Below, piece by piece: positions 1-9,060 of a DNA stretch of 64,000 nt (its first letter is position 1; each line of letters starts with the position of its first letter). Below the pieces are notes generated by a model. It was given only the letters and a program-made list of their open reading frames with translations, ran no database searches and was not told the DNA's origin. A program made the position numbers and the translations under genes. The stretch is from Chromobacterium haemolyticum DSM 19808 (GTDB lineage Bacteria; Pseudomonadota; Gammaproteobacteria; Burkholderiales; Chromobacteriaceae): assembly GCF_000711885.1 (NCBI RefSeq), contig NZ_JONK01000004.1, positions 277,339-341,338 of the forward strand, given 5' to 3'.

Positions 1-159
1 GCCGGCCACACGTTCAACCTGCTGGACGCGCGCGGCGCAATTTCCGTGACCGAGCGCGCCACCTACATCGGCCGCATCCGCACTCTGTCTCGCGGCGTGG
101 CGCAGGCCTATTACGACGCCCGCGAAGCGCTGGGCTTCCCAATGTGCCGGCAGGCCTGA
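1..159 (+). CDS. glyQ: glycyl-tRNA synthetase alpha subunit, C-terminal end (partial)
   Basis: The window opens inside this gene. Frame 1 is open from base 1 to a TGA at 157-159 and encodes the last 52 residues, including [18 protein letters not shown] and ending in PMCRQA. This is the conserved tail of the alpha chain of the (alpha beta)2 glycyl-tRNA synthetase, which carries the aminoacylation site. glyS for the beta chain starts 484 bases downstream on the same strand, the usual order, with one small gene between them. The 5' end lies outside the window. Confidence 0.9.
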   Translation, partial: AGHTFNLLDARGAISVTERATYIGRIRTLSRGVAQAYYDAREALGFPMCRQA

Positions 160-197
160 GCTTGGCTTGCCGCCCCGGCCGCTTCTCGAAAGAGGGA

Positions 198-629
198 ATG
201 CGCATGAAAGCTATTTTCGCATGCATGTGCGCCGCGTTGGCCTTGCCGGCGCTGGCCGAACCCGCCGCCGACTGGGTGGTGTATCAGGACGGCAAGGCGC
301 TGCAGCTGGCGATAGACGGCAATTCGCTATGGCTGGGGCAGGACGGACTGGTGCACTTTGTCAACCAGGAACGGTTCGACAAGGTCCAGGACGAGAAAAA
401 CTACAAGCTGAAATTCAATATCCGCCGCAGCGTAGGCTACGCCGACTGCGGCAAGTACCAGTACGTGTTTGTTAGTTCCGATTATTTCGATCGCAACAAC
501 AAGCACCTGTTCTCAACCCTGTTTCCAGTGCCGCGTCACGCCTGGAAATGGCAGCCCGTGTATGGGGGATCGGTCGCCGACGCCATGATGAAGGTGATCT
601 GCGAAGCCGCCGGGGCCGCCAAGCGTTAA
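198..629 (+). CDS. small exported protein of unknown function between glyQ and glyS
   Basis: 143 residues from the ATG at 198, which follows the purine-rich AAAGAGGGA; an ATG at 204 is also possible. Residues 1-20 look like a Sec signal peptide (short basic start, then a Cys/Ala/Leu-rich core ending ALAEP). The mature part begins with DWVVYQDGKALQLAIDG, is rich in aromatic residues and has two cysteines (near GYADCGKYQY and VICEAAG) that could form a disulfide. Size and layout recall small surface-adhesin E-like periplasmic proteins, but that link is weak. It is probably cotranscribed with glyQ and glyS. Confidence 0.7.
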   Translation: MRMKAIFACMCAALALPALAEPAADWVVYQDGKALQLAIDGNSLWLGQDGLVHFVNQERFDKVQDEKNYKLKFNIRRSVGYADCGKYQYVFVSSDYFDRNNKHLFSTLFPVPRHAWKWQPVYGGSVADAMMKVICEAAGAAKR

Positions 630-643
630 GTTTTCGAGTGAAT

Positions 644-2704
644 ATGAACCAGACATTGCTGATTGAGCTGCTCACCGAGGAGCTGCCGCCCAAAGCGCTG
701 GAAAAGCTGGCCGCCAGCTTTGCCCAGACCATTGGCGACGAATTGAAGAAAATGCAGTTCGCGCCGGCCGACGCCGAGACGACGGTTTACGCCTCCCCGC
801 GCCGCCTGGCGGTGCAACTGGCCAATGTGGCCGCCTTGCAGCCGGACCAGAAGATCACCCGCAAAGGCCCGGCCGTCACCGCTGGATTCAAGGACGGTCA
901 ACCCACGCCGGCGCTGGCCGGTTTCGCCCGTTCCTGCGGCGTGGAGGTGTCCGCGCTGTCCACGATGAGCGACGGCAAGCAGGATGTGTACGCCTATGAA
1001 AGCGTCAAGCAGGGCCAGCCGCTGGCCGCGGTGCTGGCCGACGTGGTGGCGCTGGCGCTGAAAAAGCTGCCGGTGCCCAAACTGATGCGTTGGGGCAGCC
1101 TGGACGTGCAGTTCGTGCGCCCGGTGCACGGCCTGATCATGTTGCACTGCGACGCGGTGGTGCCGGGCGAGGTGCTGGGCCTGCAAAGCGGGCAGAGCAC
1201 CCGCGGCCATCGTTTCTTGTCCGAAGGCGAGGTGACGGTGGCCAACGCCGACGCCTACGCGCGCACCTTGCATGAATCCGGCAAGGTGGTGGCCAGCTTC
1301 GACGCGCGCCGCGAACTGATCCGCCACAAACTGACCGAGGCCGCCGCCCGCCTGAATGCCACCATCGCCGCGCCGGAGGCCTTGTTCGACGAGGTGACCG
1401 GCCTGGTGGAGTGGCCGGTGGTGCTGGAGGCCGGCTTCGAAGCCGAATTCCTGCGCGTGCCGCAGGAGTGCCTGATCCTGACCATGCAGCAGAACCAGAA
1501 GTATTTCCCGCTGCTGGACGCTTCCGGCAAGCTGATGAACCGTTTCCTGCTGGTGTCCAATCTGGAAACCGCCGATCCGTCCTTTATCGTCGGCGGCAAC
1601 GAGCGCGTATTGCGCGCGCGTCTGTCCGACGCCAAGTTCTTCTTCGAGCAGGATCAGAAGGCGCGCTTGGACAGCCGGCTGCCGCGGTTGGCCAATGTGG
1701 TCTACCACAATAAGATCGGTTCGCAACTGGAGCGCGTGGAGCGTCTGCAGAGCATTGCCGGGGCCATCGCCCATGAATTGGGCGCCGACGCCGCGCTGGC
1801 CGCCCGCGCCGCCTATCTGGCCAAGGCCGATCTGGTGTCCGACATGGTGGGTGAATTCCCCGAACTGCAAGGCGTGATGGGCATGTACTACGCCCAGCAC
1901 GACGGTGAGCACGCCGAAGTGGCCGCCGCCATCGAAGGCCATTACCACCCGCGTTTTGCGGGGGACACGCTGCCGGAAGGCAAGATCGCCACCGCGGTGG
2001 CGCTGGCGGACAAACTGGAAACCATCGTTGGCATCTGGGGTATCGGCCTGATCCCCACCGGCGACAAGGACCCGTTCGCATTGCGCCGCGCCGCTCTGGG
2101 CGTGGTGCGCATGGCGCTGGAAGCGGACCTGGATGTGAAGGCGCTGCTGAACATCGTCGCCGCCGCCTTCCCGGCAGGCAAGTTGTCCGCCAATGTGGCC
2201 GACGAGGTGTTCGGCTTCATGATGGACCGTCTGAAGAACTTCCTCGCAGCCGATTACAAGGGCGACGAGATCGACGCGGTGCTGGCGCAGGCGCCTAGCC
2301 GGCTGGCGGAAGTGCGCGCGGTGTTGTCCGCGGTGGCCGCCTTCAAGGCCTTGCCGGAAGCGTCCGCGCTGGCCGCCGCCAACAAGCGGGTGAAGAACAT
2401 CCTGAAGAAGGCCGAAGGCGAAGTGGGCGCGGTGAATCCCGCGCTGCTGAGCGAAGCGGCCGAGCAGGCGCTGTTCGCCGCCGTCGAGCAGCTGGCGCCG
2501 CAGGTGGACGGCCAATTCGCCGCCCGCGATTTCGCCGCCGCGCTGACCCAGTTGGCTTCGCTGCGCGCGCCGGTGGACGCTTTCTTTGACGGCGTGATGG
2601 TGATGGCGGACGACGCCGCGGTGCGCAACAACCGCATCGCCCTGCTGGCGCGTCTGGCCGGCTTGTTCAACCGCGTGGCGGACATCTCGCTGCTGGCGGA
2701 GTGA
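644..2704 (+). CDS. glyS: glycyl-tRNA synthetase beta subunit
   Basis: 686 residues from the ATG at 644 (MNQTLLIELLTEELPPKAL), the family's usual start and length; the open frame upstream to 548 overlaps the previous gene and was not used. The N-terminal part carries the beta-subunit B3/B4-like body. Mid-protein YHNKIGSQLERVERL and the downstream HD-like segment are typical, and the C-terminus (FFDGVMVMADDAAVRNNR) is the DALR anticodon-binding domain. It pairs with GlyQ to charge tRNA-Gly. A 9-bp GC hairpin with a 3-base loop (2711-2731) follows the stop but has no T tract. Confidence 0.97.
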   Translation: MNQTLLIELLTEELPPKALEKLAASFAQTIGDELKKMQFAPADAETTVYASPRRLAVQLANVAALQPDQKITRKGPAVTAGFKDGQPTPALAGFARSCGVEVSALSTMSDGKQDVYAYESVKQGQPLAAVLADVVALALKKLPVPKLMRWGSLDVQFVRPVHGLIMLHCDAVVPGEVLGLQSGQSTRGHRFLSEGEVTVANADAYARTLHESGKVVASFDARRELIRHKLTEAAARLNATIAAPEALFDEVTGLVEWPVVLEAGFEAEFLRVPQECLILTMQQNQKYFPLLDASGKLMNRFLLVSNLETADPSFIVGGNERVLRARLSDAKFFFEQDQKARLDSRLPRLANVVYHNKIGSQLERVERLQSIAGAIAHELGADAALAARAAYLAKADLVSDMVGEFPELQGVMGMYYAQHDGEHAEVAAAIEGHYHPRFAGDTLPEGKIATAVALADKLETIVGIWGIGLIPTGDKDPFALRRAALGVVRMALEADLDVKALLNIVAAAFPAGKLSANVADEVFGFMMDRLKNFLAADYKGDEIDAVLAQAPSRLAEVRAVLSAVAAFKALPEASALAAANKRVKNILKKAEGEVGAVNPALLSEAAEQALFAAVEQLAPQVDGQFAARDFAAALTQLASLRAPVDAFFDGVMVMADDAAVRNNRIALLARLAGLFNRVADISLLAE

Positions 2705-2753
2705 TTCGATGGGGCGGCCTGCGGCCGCCCCGGCGCTCTAGACGGGGACAACC

Positions 2754-3299
2754 GTGAAACTAGTGATACTCGACCGCGACGGCGTGATCAACGAGGACCG
2801 CGACGATTTCGTCAAATCGCCGGCGGAGTGGGTGCCGATCGAACACAGCTTGGAGGCGATCGCCAACCTGACCCAGTCCGGCTGGCGGGTGGTGGTGGCC
2901 ACCAATCAATCCGGCATCGGCCGCGGGCTGTTCGACATGCAAGCGCTTAACGCCATGCATGAGAAAATGCACAGGCTGGTGGGCCAGGCCGGCGGCCGCA
3001 TCGATGCGGTGCTGTTCTGTCCGCACGGCCCCAGCGCCGGCTGCGACTGCCGCAAACCGTTGCCGGGCATGGTGCTGGAGATTGCGGAGCGCTTCAATGT
3101 GAAACTGGACGGCTTGCCGCTGATCGGCGACAGCCGCCGCGATCTTGAGTCGGTGGCGGCGGTGGGCGGCTTGCCCATCTTGGTCAAGACCGGCAAGGGG
3201 GCCAAGACGCTGGCCGACGGCGAGCTGCCGGCCGGCACCCTGGTGTTCGACGATTTGTACGACGCCGCGGAATATCTGATCGATTCCCGCGAACGTTGA
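2754..3299 (+). CDS. gmhB: D-glycero-beta-D-manno-heptose 1,7-bisphosphate 7-phosphatase
   Basis: 181 residues from a GTG at 2754, preceded by GGGGA. HAD-family motif I is DRDGVINED near the start, followed by the ATNQSGIGRG motif (around residues 45-54). The Cys/His cluster FCPHGPSAGCDCRKP (around residues 84-98) is the zinc-binding signature of GmhB. GDSRRDLESV is motif IV. The enzyme removes the C7 phosphate of heptose bisphosphate on the way to ADP-heptose for the lipopolysaccharide inner core. It lies in a tight plus-strand run with glyS and plsC. Confidence 0.93.
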   Translation: MKLVILDRDGVINEDRDDFVKSPAEWVPIEHSLEAIANLTQSGWRVVVATNQSGIGRGLFDMQALNAMHEKMHRLVGQAGGRIDAVLFCPHGPSAGCDCRKPLPGMVLEIAERFNVKLDGLPLIGDSRRDLESVAAVGGLPILVKTGKGAKTLADGELPAGTLVFDDLYDAAEYLIDSRER

Positions 3300-3325
3300 C
3301 TTCAGAAAAGGATAGTGTTCCAAGC

Positions 3326-4102
3326 ATGCTGAGTTTATGGCTTCGTAACCTGCTGTATTGGCTGGTGCTGATCATCATCACGCCGCTCTTCTTCTTTCTG
3401 CTGCTGCTGTCCGCGCCGCTGCCGCGCCGCGCGCGCCATGTGTTCGGCGTCAGCTGGGCCTTGAGCCTGTTGTGGATGCTGGAGCACGTGATCGGCTTGA
3501 AATACAAGGTGCTGGGCGCGGAAAATCTGCCTGAGCAGCCGTCGGTGATCTGTTCCAAGCACCAGTCCGGTTGGGAAACCTTGGCCTTGCAGAAGATTTT
3601 CCCGTGGCAAGTGTACGTGGCCAAGCGAGAGCTGACCTGGATTCCGGTATTCGGCTGGGGTTTGGTGCTGATGAACCCCATCATCATCAACCGCTCCGAC
3701 CGCGCCAACGCCAACCAGCGTCTGCTGGAGCAGGGCTTGGAGCGCAAACGCCACCGTTTCTGGATCACGGTCTTCCCGGAGGGCACTCGCACCAAGCCGG
3801 GCGTGGCGGGCAAATACAAGCTGGGCGCCGCGCGCATGGCCAAGCAGTTCGACATGCCGCTGGTGCCGGTGGCGCACAACGCCGGCGAGTTCTGGCCGCG
3901 CAACGCCTTCCTGAAATACCCCGGTGAAATCACCGTGGTGGTGGGCCAGCCCATTGTGCCGAGCGAAGAGCTGGGGCCGGAGGCGATGATGAAAGAGGCC
4001 GAGCAGTGGATCGAGGCGCGCCAGCGCGAGATCGGCGGCGTCGGCCCGTTTGCGGACGAGGATGAAAAGCGCAAGCGTCTGGCTGCGTCTGCCGCTGCCT
4101 GA
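3326..4102 (+). CDS. plsC: 1-acyl-sn-glycerol-3-phosphate acyltransferase
   Basis: 258 residues from the ATG at 3326; a TTG at 3296 overlapping gmhB is possible but less likely. A membrane segment lies near the N-terminus (LLYWLVLIIITPLFFFLLLL). Acyltransferase block I is the H-x4-E form KHQSGWE, block III is FPEGTRTKPG, and block IV follows near residues 195-220 (PLVPVAHNAGEFW). The enzyme adds the second acyl chain to lysophosphatidate at the inner membrane. Its 3' end overlaps the next gene by 41 bases. Confidence 0.93.
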   Translation: MLSLWLRNLLYWLVLIIITPLFFFLLLLSAPLPRRARHVFGVSWALSLLWMLEHVIGLKYKVLGAENLPEQPSVICSKHQSGWETLALQKIFPWQVYVAKRELTWIPVFGWGLVLMNPIIINRSDRANANQRLLEQGLERKRHRFWITVFPEGTRTKPGVAGKYKLGAARMAKQFDMPLVPVAHNAGEFWPRNAFLKYPGEITVVVGQPIVPSEELGPEAMMKEAEQWIEARQREIGGVGPFADEDEKRKRLAASAAA

Positions 4103-4772
4103 CGGCGAGGTGGATGTGGTGCTGACCCGTCGTCCGCGCAAGAGCGTGGGCATTAGGGTGAGCGCGGGCAGGGTGGAGCTGGTGGCTCATCCGGCGGTTA
4201 GCGCCGCCCGTCTGCGCGAAGTGTTGTTGGAGCGTCGAGACTGGATCGCCGGTCATGTGGCGCGACAGAGGCTAGAGCGGCGGCAAGCCGAAGATCTCAG
4301 CCAGCTGCGCTGGCGGGGGGAAGCGCTGCCCATCGTGCTGACGGCCGGCGTGAGGCGCACGGCCAGACTGACGGCGGAAGGGTTGATTGTTACCGGTATC
4401 GAGCACGGCGACGCGGCGGCCTTGAAGCAGGCGGTCCGCCGTTTCTTCAAGCGAGAGGCTGCTTTGCGGTTTCCGGCTCGGATGGCGGAACTAGCGCGCG
4501 GCTGTCGTCGCCAGCCCTGCGGCCTGCAGCTGTCGTCGGCGCGCACGCGTTGGGGCAGTTGCACCGCCGCCGGGATCATCCGGCTGAACTGGCGCTTGCT
4601 GCAAGCCCCGCCGATGGTGCTGGACTATGTGATCGCCCATGAACTGGCCCATCTGGAACACATGAACCATTCGCCCGCCTTCTGGGCGGAGACTGCGCGT
4701 CTATACCCGGACTGGCAGGCGGCACGGCGTTGGCTGAAGCTGCGCGGCGCCGAGCTGTTCCATTTTGATTAA
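4062..4772 (+). CDS. YgjP-like zinc metallopeptidase family protein (DUF45)
   Basis: 236 residues from the ATG at 4062, inside the end of plsC, which suggests translational coupling. A TTG at 4050 would add four residues. The zincin signature HELAHLEHMNHSPAFW lies near residues 195-210: HELAH is HExxH, with the third ligand probably the His of MNHSP. SSARTRWGSC upstream of it is the usual DUF45 motif. The substrate is not known. The next 500 bases are gene-free, so this is probably the last gene of the glyQ run. Confidence 0.88.
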   Translation: MKSASVWLRLPLPDGEVDVVLTRRPRKSVGIRVSAGRVELVAHPAVSAARLREVLLERRDWIAGHVARQRLERRQAEDLSQLRWRGEALPIVLTAGVRRTARLTAEGLIVTGIEHGDAAALKQAVRRFFKREAALRFPARMAELARGCRRQPCGLQLSSARTRWGSCTAAGIIRLNWRLLQAPPMVLDYVIAHELAHLEHMNHSPAFWAETARLYPDWQAARRWLKLRGAELFHFD

Positions 4773-4784
4773 TGAATAAAGAAC

Positions 4785-4921
4785 CGGTTCATGATCTTGC
4801 TAGCTAAGGCGAGACAAGGCGAAAATGGTTTCGAAATGCTCATGTACCGTATGTACACTCCGCTTTCTCAGCCATTTTCGCCTTGTCTCGCCTTAGCTCG
4901 CGAGATTGTGAATAGGCCCTA
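4785..4921. repeat. dispersed palindromic repeat element, copy A
   Basis: Two long arms pair: CTAAGGCGAGACAAGGCGAA and, 60 bases on, its near-perfect reverse complement ending in CGCCTTAG. The centre contains GAAATGCTCATGTACCGTA. The outer end reads AGATTGTGAATAGG. The reverse complement of this element shares several blocks with 21845-21985 (AAAGCGGAGTG, then CATGAGCATTTCGAA). It looks like a non-coding, MITE- or REP-like element. Confidence 0.75.
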
Positions 4922-4955
4922 AGCATTCTTGTTCGAGGTCCCTTGAACAACTTTC

Positions 4956-4995
4956 AAGACAAGGCCGGCGGCAATGAGCCGCCGGCCTTGTTTCA
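4956..4995. terminator. possible intrinsic terminator or hairpin
   Basis: AAGGCCGGCGGC and GCCGCCGGCCTT pair as a 12-bp stem around AATGA. Only TGTTTC follows on the plus strand, so the T tract is weak. It could end the glyQ-to-metallopeptidase transcript. Confidence 0.5.
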
Positions 4996-5298
4996 TCAAA
5001 TGCTTAATTAGCGTGGCAATTGCGCAAAAACTCTTGGTTCCGATTCCGGTTTTCCTTGTCCGGACTGCCCGAGTTATGGGACGATGTAACGCTTTGTAAC
5101 CGTTCTGGCCGAAACGGAGGCGCCGCTTCCACGGAGACGAGATCCGCGCCGGCCTGACGGCTAAGCGTCAGCGCAACGGCATCCGGCTGCCGTTTCGCGT
5201 CGATAACACTGCCGGAATCCACTCTTTGCATAGCCTGCCCTCACGCGGCGCAGGCGATGGCGCTTTTATCAATGGGCGTCATGCCCTCGGGAAGATAG

Positions 5299-6708
5299 AT
5301 GACCAAAAAACTCTTTAGCGCCGCCGCGCTGGCCCTGCTGCCGACGCTGGCGCAAGCCGCTGAACTGGACGGCGCCACCTTGAGCCTGGCCTGGGGACTG
5401 CCGTTTGCCGGCATTTTGCTGTCCATCGCGCTGTTCCCCATATTCGCGCCGGGTATCTGGCACCACCACTTCGGCAAGATCACCGCGGTCTGGACCGTGC
5501 TATTCCTGGCGCCCTTCGCGGTGGCATATGGCCTGGGCACTTCTATGGCGCTGATCGTTCACGCCCTGTTCGCCGAATATATTCCCTTCATCGTGCTGCT
5601 GTTTTCGCTGTACACAGTGTCCGGCGGCATTCTGGTGTGGGGCTCGCTGCACGGCTCGCCTAAGCTCAATACCGCCATCTTGGCGATCGGCACCGCGCTG
5701 GCCTCCATCATGGGCACCACCGGCGCGGCGATGCTGTTGATCCGCCCCTTGCTGCGCGCCAATGAAAAGCGCAAGCACAATGTGCACGTGGTGGTGTTCT
5801 TCATTTTCCTGGTGGCGAATATCGGCGGCGGCCTGACTCCGCTGGGCGACCCGCCGCTGTTTCTCGGCTTCCTCAAGGGCGTGAGCTTCGGCTGGACGGT
5901 GCAGCACATGGCGCTGCCGGTATTGGTGTTGTCGCTGGCGCTGCTTGCCATTTTCTACGTGTTGGACAGCTATCTCTTCAAGAAAGAAGCCCAGGCGGGC
6001 ACGCTGCCGGAGGTGGATCGCTCCAAGGACAAGCCGATCAAGCTGCATGGCAAGCGTAATCTGTTCCTGCTGGCCGGCATTGTCGGCGCGGTGTTGATGT
6101 CCGGCGTTTGGAAGCCGGGCGTGGAGTTCGACATCATGGGCACGCATGTCGAGCTGCAGAACATCATTCGCGATCTGGCACTGATCGGCCTGGCCTTCGC
6201 CTCGCTGTGGATCACTCCCAAGCAAGTGCGCGCCGGCAACGAGTTCAACTGGGATCCCATTCTGGAAGTGGGCAAGTTGTTCGCCGGCATCTTCGTCACC
6301 ATCGGCCCGGTGATCGCCATTCTGCGCGCCGGCGCCGACGGCCACTTGGCCGGCCTGGTGCGCATGGTGTCCGATGCCAACGGCCAGCCGGTGAACATGA
6401 TGTATTTCTGGATGACCGGCATTCTGTCCAGCTTCCTGGACAATGCGCCCACCTATCTGGTGTTCTTCAACCTGGCGCATGGCGACGCTCAGGTGCTGAT
6501 GGGCCCGATGGCGGACACCCTGCTGGCGATCTCCATGGGTGCTGTGTTCATGGGCGCCAATACGTATATCGGCAACGCGCCCAACTTCATGGTCAAGGCC
6601 ATCGCCGAGCATCGTCATGTGAAGATGCCGAGCTTCTTCGGCTATCTGGGCTGGTCCTGCGCCATTCTGTTGCCCTTGTTTGTGCTGATGACGCTGATTT
6701 TCTTCTGA
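5299..6708 (+). CDS. nhaD: NhaD-type Na+/H+ antiporter
   Basis: 469 residues, start ATG at 5299 after GGGAAGATAG. The protein is an inner-membrane carrier of about 12 hydrophobic segments, with a signal-like first segment (LFSAAALALLPTLAQA). Conserved stretches of the NhaD branch of the ion transporter superfamily include NIGGGLTPLGDPPLFLGFLK around residue 175 and the C-terminal LDNAPTYLVFFN and GANTYIGNAPNFMVKA motifs. It should exchange Na+ or Li+ for H+ in pH and salt homeostasis. It stands alone, with a terminator directly behind it. Confidence 0.85.
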   Translation: MTKKLFSAAALALLPTLAQAAELDGATLSLAWGLPFAGILLSIALFPIFAPGIWHHHFGKITAVWTVLFLAPFAVAYGLGTSMALIVHALFAEYIPFIVLLFSLYTVSGGILVWGSLHGSPKLNTAILAIGTALASIMGTTGAAMLLIRPLLRANEKRKHNVHVVVFFIFLVANIGGGLTPLGDPPLFLGFLKGVSFGWTVQHMALPVLVLSLALLAIFYVLDSYLFKKEAQAGTLPEVDRSKDKPIKLHGKRNLFLLAGIVGAVLMSGVWKPGVEFDIMGTHVELQNIIRDLALIGLAFASLWITPKQVRAGNEFNWDPILEVGKLFAGIFVTIGPVIAILRAGADGHLAGLVRMVSDANGQPVNMMYFWMTGILSSFLDNAPTYLVFFNLAHGDAQVLMGPMADTLLAISMGAVFMGANTYIGNAPNFMVKAIAEHRHVKMPSFFGYLGWSCAILLPLFVLMTLIFF

Positions 6709-6727
6709 ACCCGCCGTCCTGTTGTAG

Positions 6728-6757
6728 ACAAAGCCCGCTGCCGCGGGCTTTGTCTTG
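6728..6757 (+). terminator. intrinsic terminator after the antiporter gene
   Basis: ACAAAGCCCGC and GCGGGCTTTGT form an 11-bp stem around a 4-base loop, followed by CTTGTT. It sits 20 bases after the antiporter stop. Confidence 0.8.
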
Positions 6758-6841
6758 TTCGAGCCGGAGGGCATGGATGTCGGCCCCGCCGCTTTCCGGT
6801 ATGCTTGCCGTTTTGCCGTTTTCAATACGCTGAACCAAACT

Positions 6842-8221
6842 ATGCACATCCATATCCTGGGCATTTGCGGCACCTTCATGGGGGGCATCGCCGCTATCGC
6901 CAAACAGGCCGGCCACAAGGTCACCGGCTGCGACGCCAATGTATACCCGCCGATGAGCACCCAGCTGGAAGCCATGGGCATCGAGCTGATCCAAGGCTTC
7001 GGCGCGGAGCAGGCCGACATCGGCGCGGACATCTTCGTGGTGGGCAATGTGGTGACGCGCGGCAAGCCGCTGATGGAGGAAATCCTCAATCGCGGGCTGC
7101 CTTATATCTCCGGCCCGCAGTGGCTGGCGGAAAACGTGCTCAAGGATTTATGGGTGCTGGCGGTGGCTGGCACTCACGGCAAAACCACCACCAGTTCGAT
7201 GCTGGCTTGGATCTTGGAAGATGCCGGCCTGGCGCCGGGCTTCCTGATCGGCGGCATTCCGCAGAACTTTGGCGTGTCGGCGCGCCTGCCTGGCGCGCCG
7301 CGTCAGGACGCGGCGAGCGTCAGCCCCTTCTTTGTGATTGAGGCTGACGAATACGATACCGCCTTCTTCGACAAGCGCTCCAAATTCGTCCATTACCGGC
7401 CGCGCACCGCAGTGTTGAACAACCTGGAGTTTGACCACGCCGACATCTTCGCCGACCTGACGGCGATAGAAACTCAGTTCCACCACCTGGTGCGCACCGT
7501 GCCGGGCCAGGGCCTGATCGTCAGCAATGGCCGGGAGGCGAGCTTGGATCGGGTGCTGGAGCGCGGCTGCTGGACGCCGGTGGAGCGCTTTGGCGCGGAC
7601 GCCGGCTGGCAGCTGGGCGCGCTGGAGGACAATGGCCATTTCGATGTGCTGCTCAACGGCCAGATTCAGGGCCGGGTGCGTTGGGATTTGATGGGCGAAC
7701 ACAACCGTCTCAACGCCTTGGCGGCAATCGCCGCCGCTCGCCATGTCGGCGTGGCAGTGAGCCAGGCCATTGATGCATTGTCGCGCTTTCAAAACGTAAA
7801 GCGGCGTATGGAGGTGCGCGGCGTGGCGGCCGGAGTCACGGTGTACGACGATTTCGCCCATCATCCCACCGCCATCGCAACCACCCTGGCCGGCCTGCGC
7901 CACAAGGCAGGCGGGGCGCGCATCCTGGCGGTGCTGGAGCCGCGCTCCAACACCATGAAGCTGGGCACGATGAAGGCTGCGCTGCCGGCCTCTCTGGCCG
8001 ATGCCGACCTGGTGTTCTGTTCCGCCGCCAATCTGGGGTGGAACCCCGGCGAGGCCTTGGCAGAGCTGGGCGACCGCGCGCAAACCTTCGACAATTTCGA
8101 CGCGCTGCTGCAAGCGGTGGTGGCCGCGGCGCGCCCGGGCGACCATGTGCTGGTGATGAGTAACGGGGGCTTCGGCGGCATTCATCAGAAGCTGCTGGAC
8201 CAACTGGCCATGCGCGGCTGA
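6842..8221 (+). CDS. mpl: UDP-N-acetylmuramate:L-alanyl-gamma-D-glutamyl-meso-diaminopimelate ligase
   Basis: 459 residues from the ATG at 6842 (MHIHILGICGTFMGG), the diagnostic Mpl start; the frame is open back to 6755 but has no family similarity there. The Mur-ligase ATP loop is GTHGKTTTSSMLAW (around residue 110), with EADEYDTAFFDKRSKF in the central domain and YDDFAHHPTAI at the start of the C-terminal domain. The enzyme reattaches recycled murein tripeptide to UDP-MurNAc in the cytoplasm. No clear Shine-Dalgarno is seen. It stands alone between two terminators. Confidence 0.95.
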   Translation: MHIHILGICGTFMGGIAAIAKQAGHKVTGCDANVYPPMSTQLEAMGIELIQGFGAEQADIGADIFVVGNVVTRGKPLMEEILNRGLPYISGPQWLAENVLKDLWVLAVAGTHGKTTTSSMLAWILEDAGLAPGFLIGGIPQNFGVSARLPGAPRQDAASVSPFFVIEADEYDTAFFDKRSKFVHYRPRTAVLNNLEFDHADIFADLTAIETQFHHLVRTVPGQGLIVSNGREASLDRVLERGCWTPVERFGADAGWQLGALEDNGHFDVLLNGQIQGRVRWDLMGEHNRLNALAAIAAARHVGVAVSQAIDALSRFQNVKRRMEVRGVAAGVTVYDDFAHHPTAIATTLAGLRHKAGGARILAVLEPRSNTMKLGTMKAALPASLADADLVFCSAANLGWNPGEALAELGDRAQTFDNFDALLQAVVAAARPGDHVLVMSNGGFGGIHQKLLDQLAMRG

Positions 8222-8241
8222 GCGACAAGCGTCGACGCAAG

Positions 8242-8270
8242 AAAGGGGGCCGTTGGCCCCCTTTGTCTTT
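8242..8270 (+). terminator. intrinsic terminator after mpl
   Basis: AAAGGGGGCC and GGCCCCCTTT pair around GTT and are followed by GTCTTTT. It lies 20 bases after the mpl stop. Confidence 0.85.
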
Positions 8271-8272
8271 TA

Positions 8273-8304
8273 CGACGCGGAGTTTATCGTAAACAGGTTC
8301 TTAG
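8273..8304. repeat. solo end of the dispersed repeat
   Basis: ATCGTAAACAGGTTCTTAG (8286-8304) matches 18 of 19 bases at the right end of the repeat copy at 21971-21989. The TTA within it supplies the stop codon of the minus-strand flavodoxin gene, as the other copy does for the DUF2721 gene. Confidence 0.5.
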
Positions 8305-8855
8305 CCGCGCAGTTTGGCGGCAATGCCGGCCACGCGCTGGCCGTAGGCCTTGGCGGTGTCCAGATCGCCCTGCGGGATTTCGTCGACGCTGGCGTCGGAC
8401 GGCGATTGCACCAGCAGGCCTACCGAGCCGCCCAGATTGTTGATGTCCTCGCGGCTGGCGTTCTTGGCGTTGCTGGGCAGCAAGCCCAGGCTGACCCACA
8501 GACCGCCGTGCTGAGAGGCCAGGGTTTGCAGATAAATCAGCGAAACCTGTTTGTCGCCGTTCAGGCTGGCGCTGTTGGTGAAGCCGCCGAACACCTTGTC
8601 CTGCCAGCCTCGTGTGAACCAGACTTTGGAGCTGGCGTCGGCGAATTTCTTGAACTGCCAGCTTGGGCTTCCCATATACGTGGGCGAGCCGAAAATGATG
8701 GCGTCGGCGCTATTTAGCAGATCCCAGGCGCCGGCGGGCAGATTACCCTCGGCGTCAATGGCCAGCAATTGCGCACCGGCGCCTTCGGCGACATGCTGGG
8801 CCACTTGCTGGGTGTGACCGTAACCGGAGTGATATACAACGACGACTTTCGCCAT
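8301..8855 (-). CDS. flavodoxin / NADPH-dependent FMN reductase family protein (WrbA-like)
   Basis: 184 residues, start ATG at 8855 with AAAGG upstream. The N-terminal VVVYHSGYGHTQQVAQ is the FMN phosphate-binding loop of the flavodoxin fold. FGSPTYMGSPSWQFKKFAD around residue 65 and the following GGFTNSASLNGDKQ are typical of the WrbA/flavodoxin_2 group. It probably binds FMN and reduces quinones or other acceptors in the cytoplasm; the exact partner is not visible. Monocistronic and convergent with mpl. Confidence 0.85.
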   Translation of the reverse strand: MAKVVVVYHSGYGHTQQVAQHVAEGAGAQLLAIDAEGNLPAGAWDLLNSADAIIFGSPTYMGSPSWQFKKFADASSKVWFTRGWQDKVFGGFTNSASLNGDKQVSLIYLQTLASQHGGLWVSLGLLPSNAKNASREDINNLGGSVGLLVQSPSDASVDEIPQGDLDTAKAYGQRVAGIAAKLRG

Positions 8856-9060
8856 GGCGAGCCTTTCATATTGCCGTGAATTAACAAAGGCCCGCAGCGA
8901 GGTGGGCCTTGTGCAAGTATTGGCGATGATGGTGAATTGAAAAAGCGTCGTCGGATAAATTAATTATTTAGTCGCATTAAACAATCTAGACGGCTTGACG
9001 CATTTTCGGTATCGCGAGCCGTGGGCTTGAAAAGTAGCTTTTCGGCGCAGCGGCAGGTCA

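Larger units (their letters stand above)
4773..5298. other. gene-free stretch before the antiporter gene
   Basis: 526 bases without a credible gene. It holds the palindromic repeat at 4785-4921 and a GC hairpin at 4956-4995. The remainder (5000-5298) has only a short minus-strand frame (5004-5231) with no recognisable protein character. The promoter of the antiporter gene should be in the last 100 bases, but no clear -35/-10 pair is visible. Confidence 0.6.

Noticed and set aside
626..2515. Open frame of 629 codons opposite glyS
   Set aside because: It mirrors glyS codon by codon, is rich in His/Gln/Arg with no recognisable domain, and is typical of a GC-rich shadow frame.
5004..5231. Minus-strand frame of 70+ codons in the gap before the antiporter
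   Set aside because: No Shine-Dalgarno, no hydrophobic or domain pattern, and it is not in an operon.
5500..7089. Open frame of 529 codons opposite the antiporter and mpl
   Set aside because: It runs across two real genes and a terminator, and its composition (Gln/His/Ala) is not protein-like.
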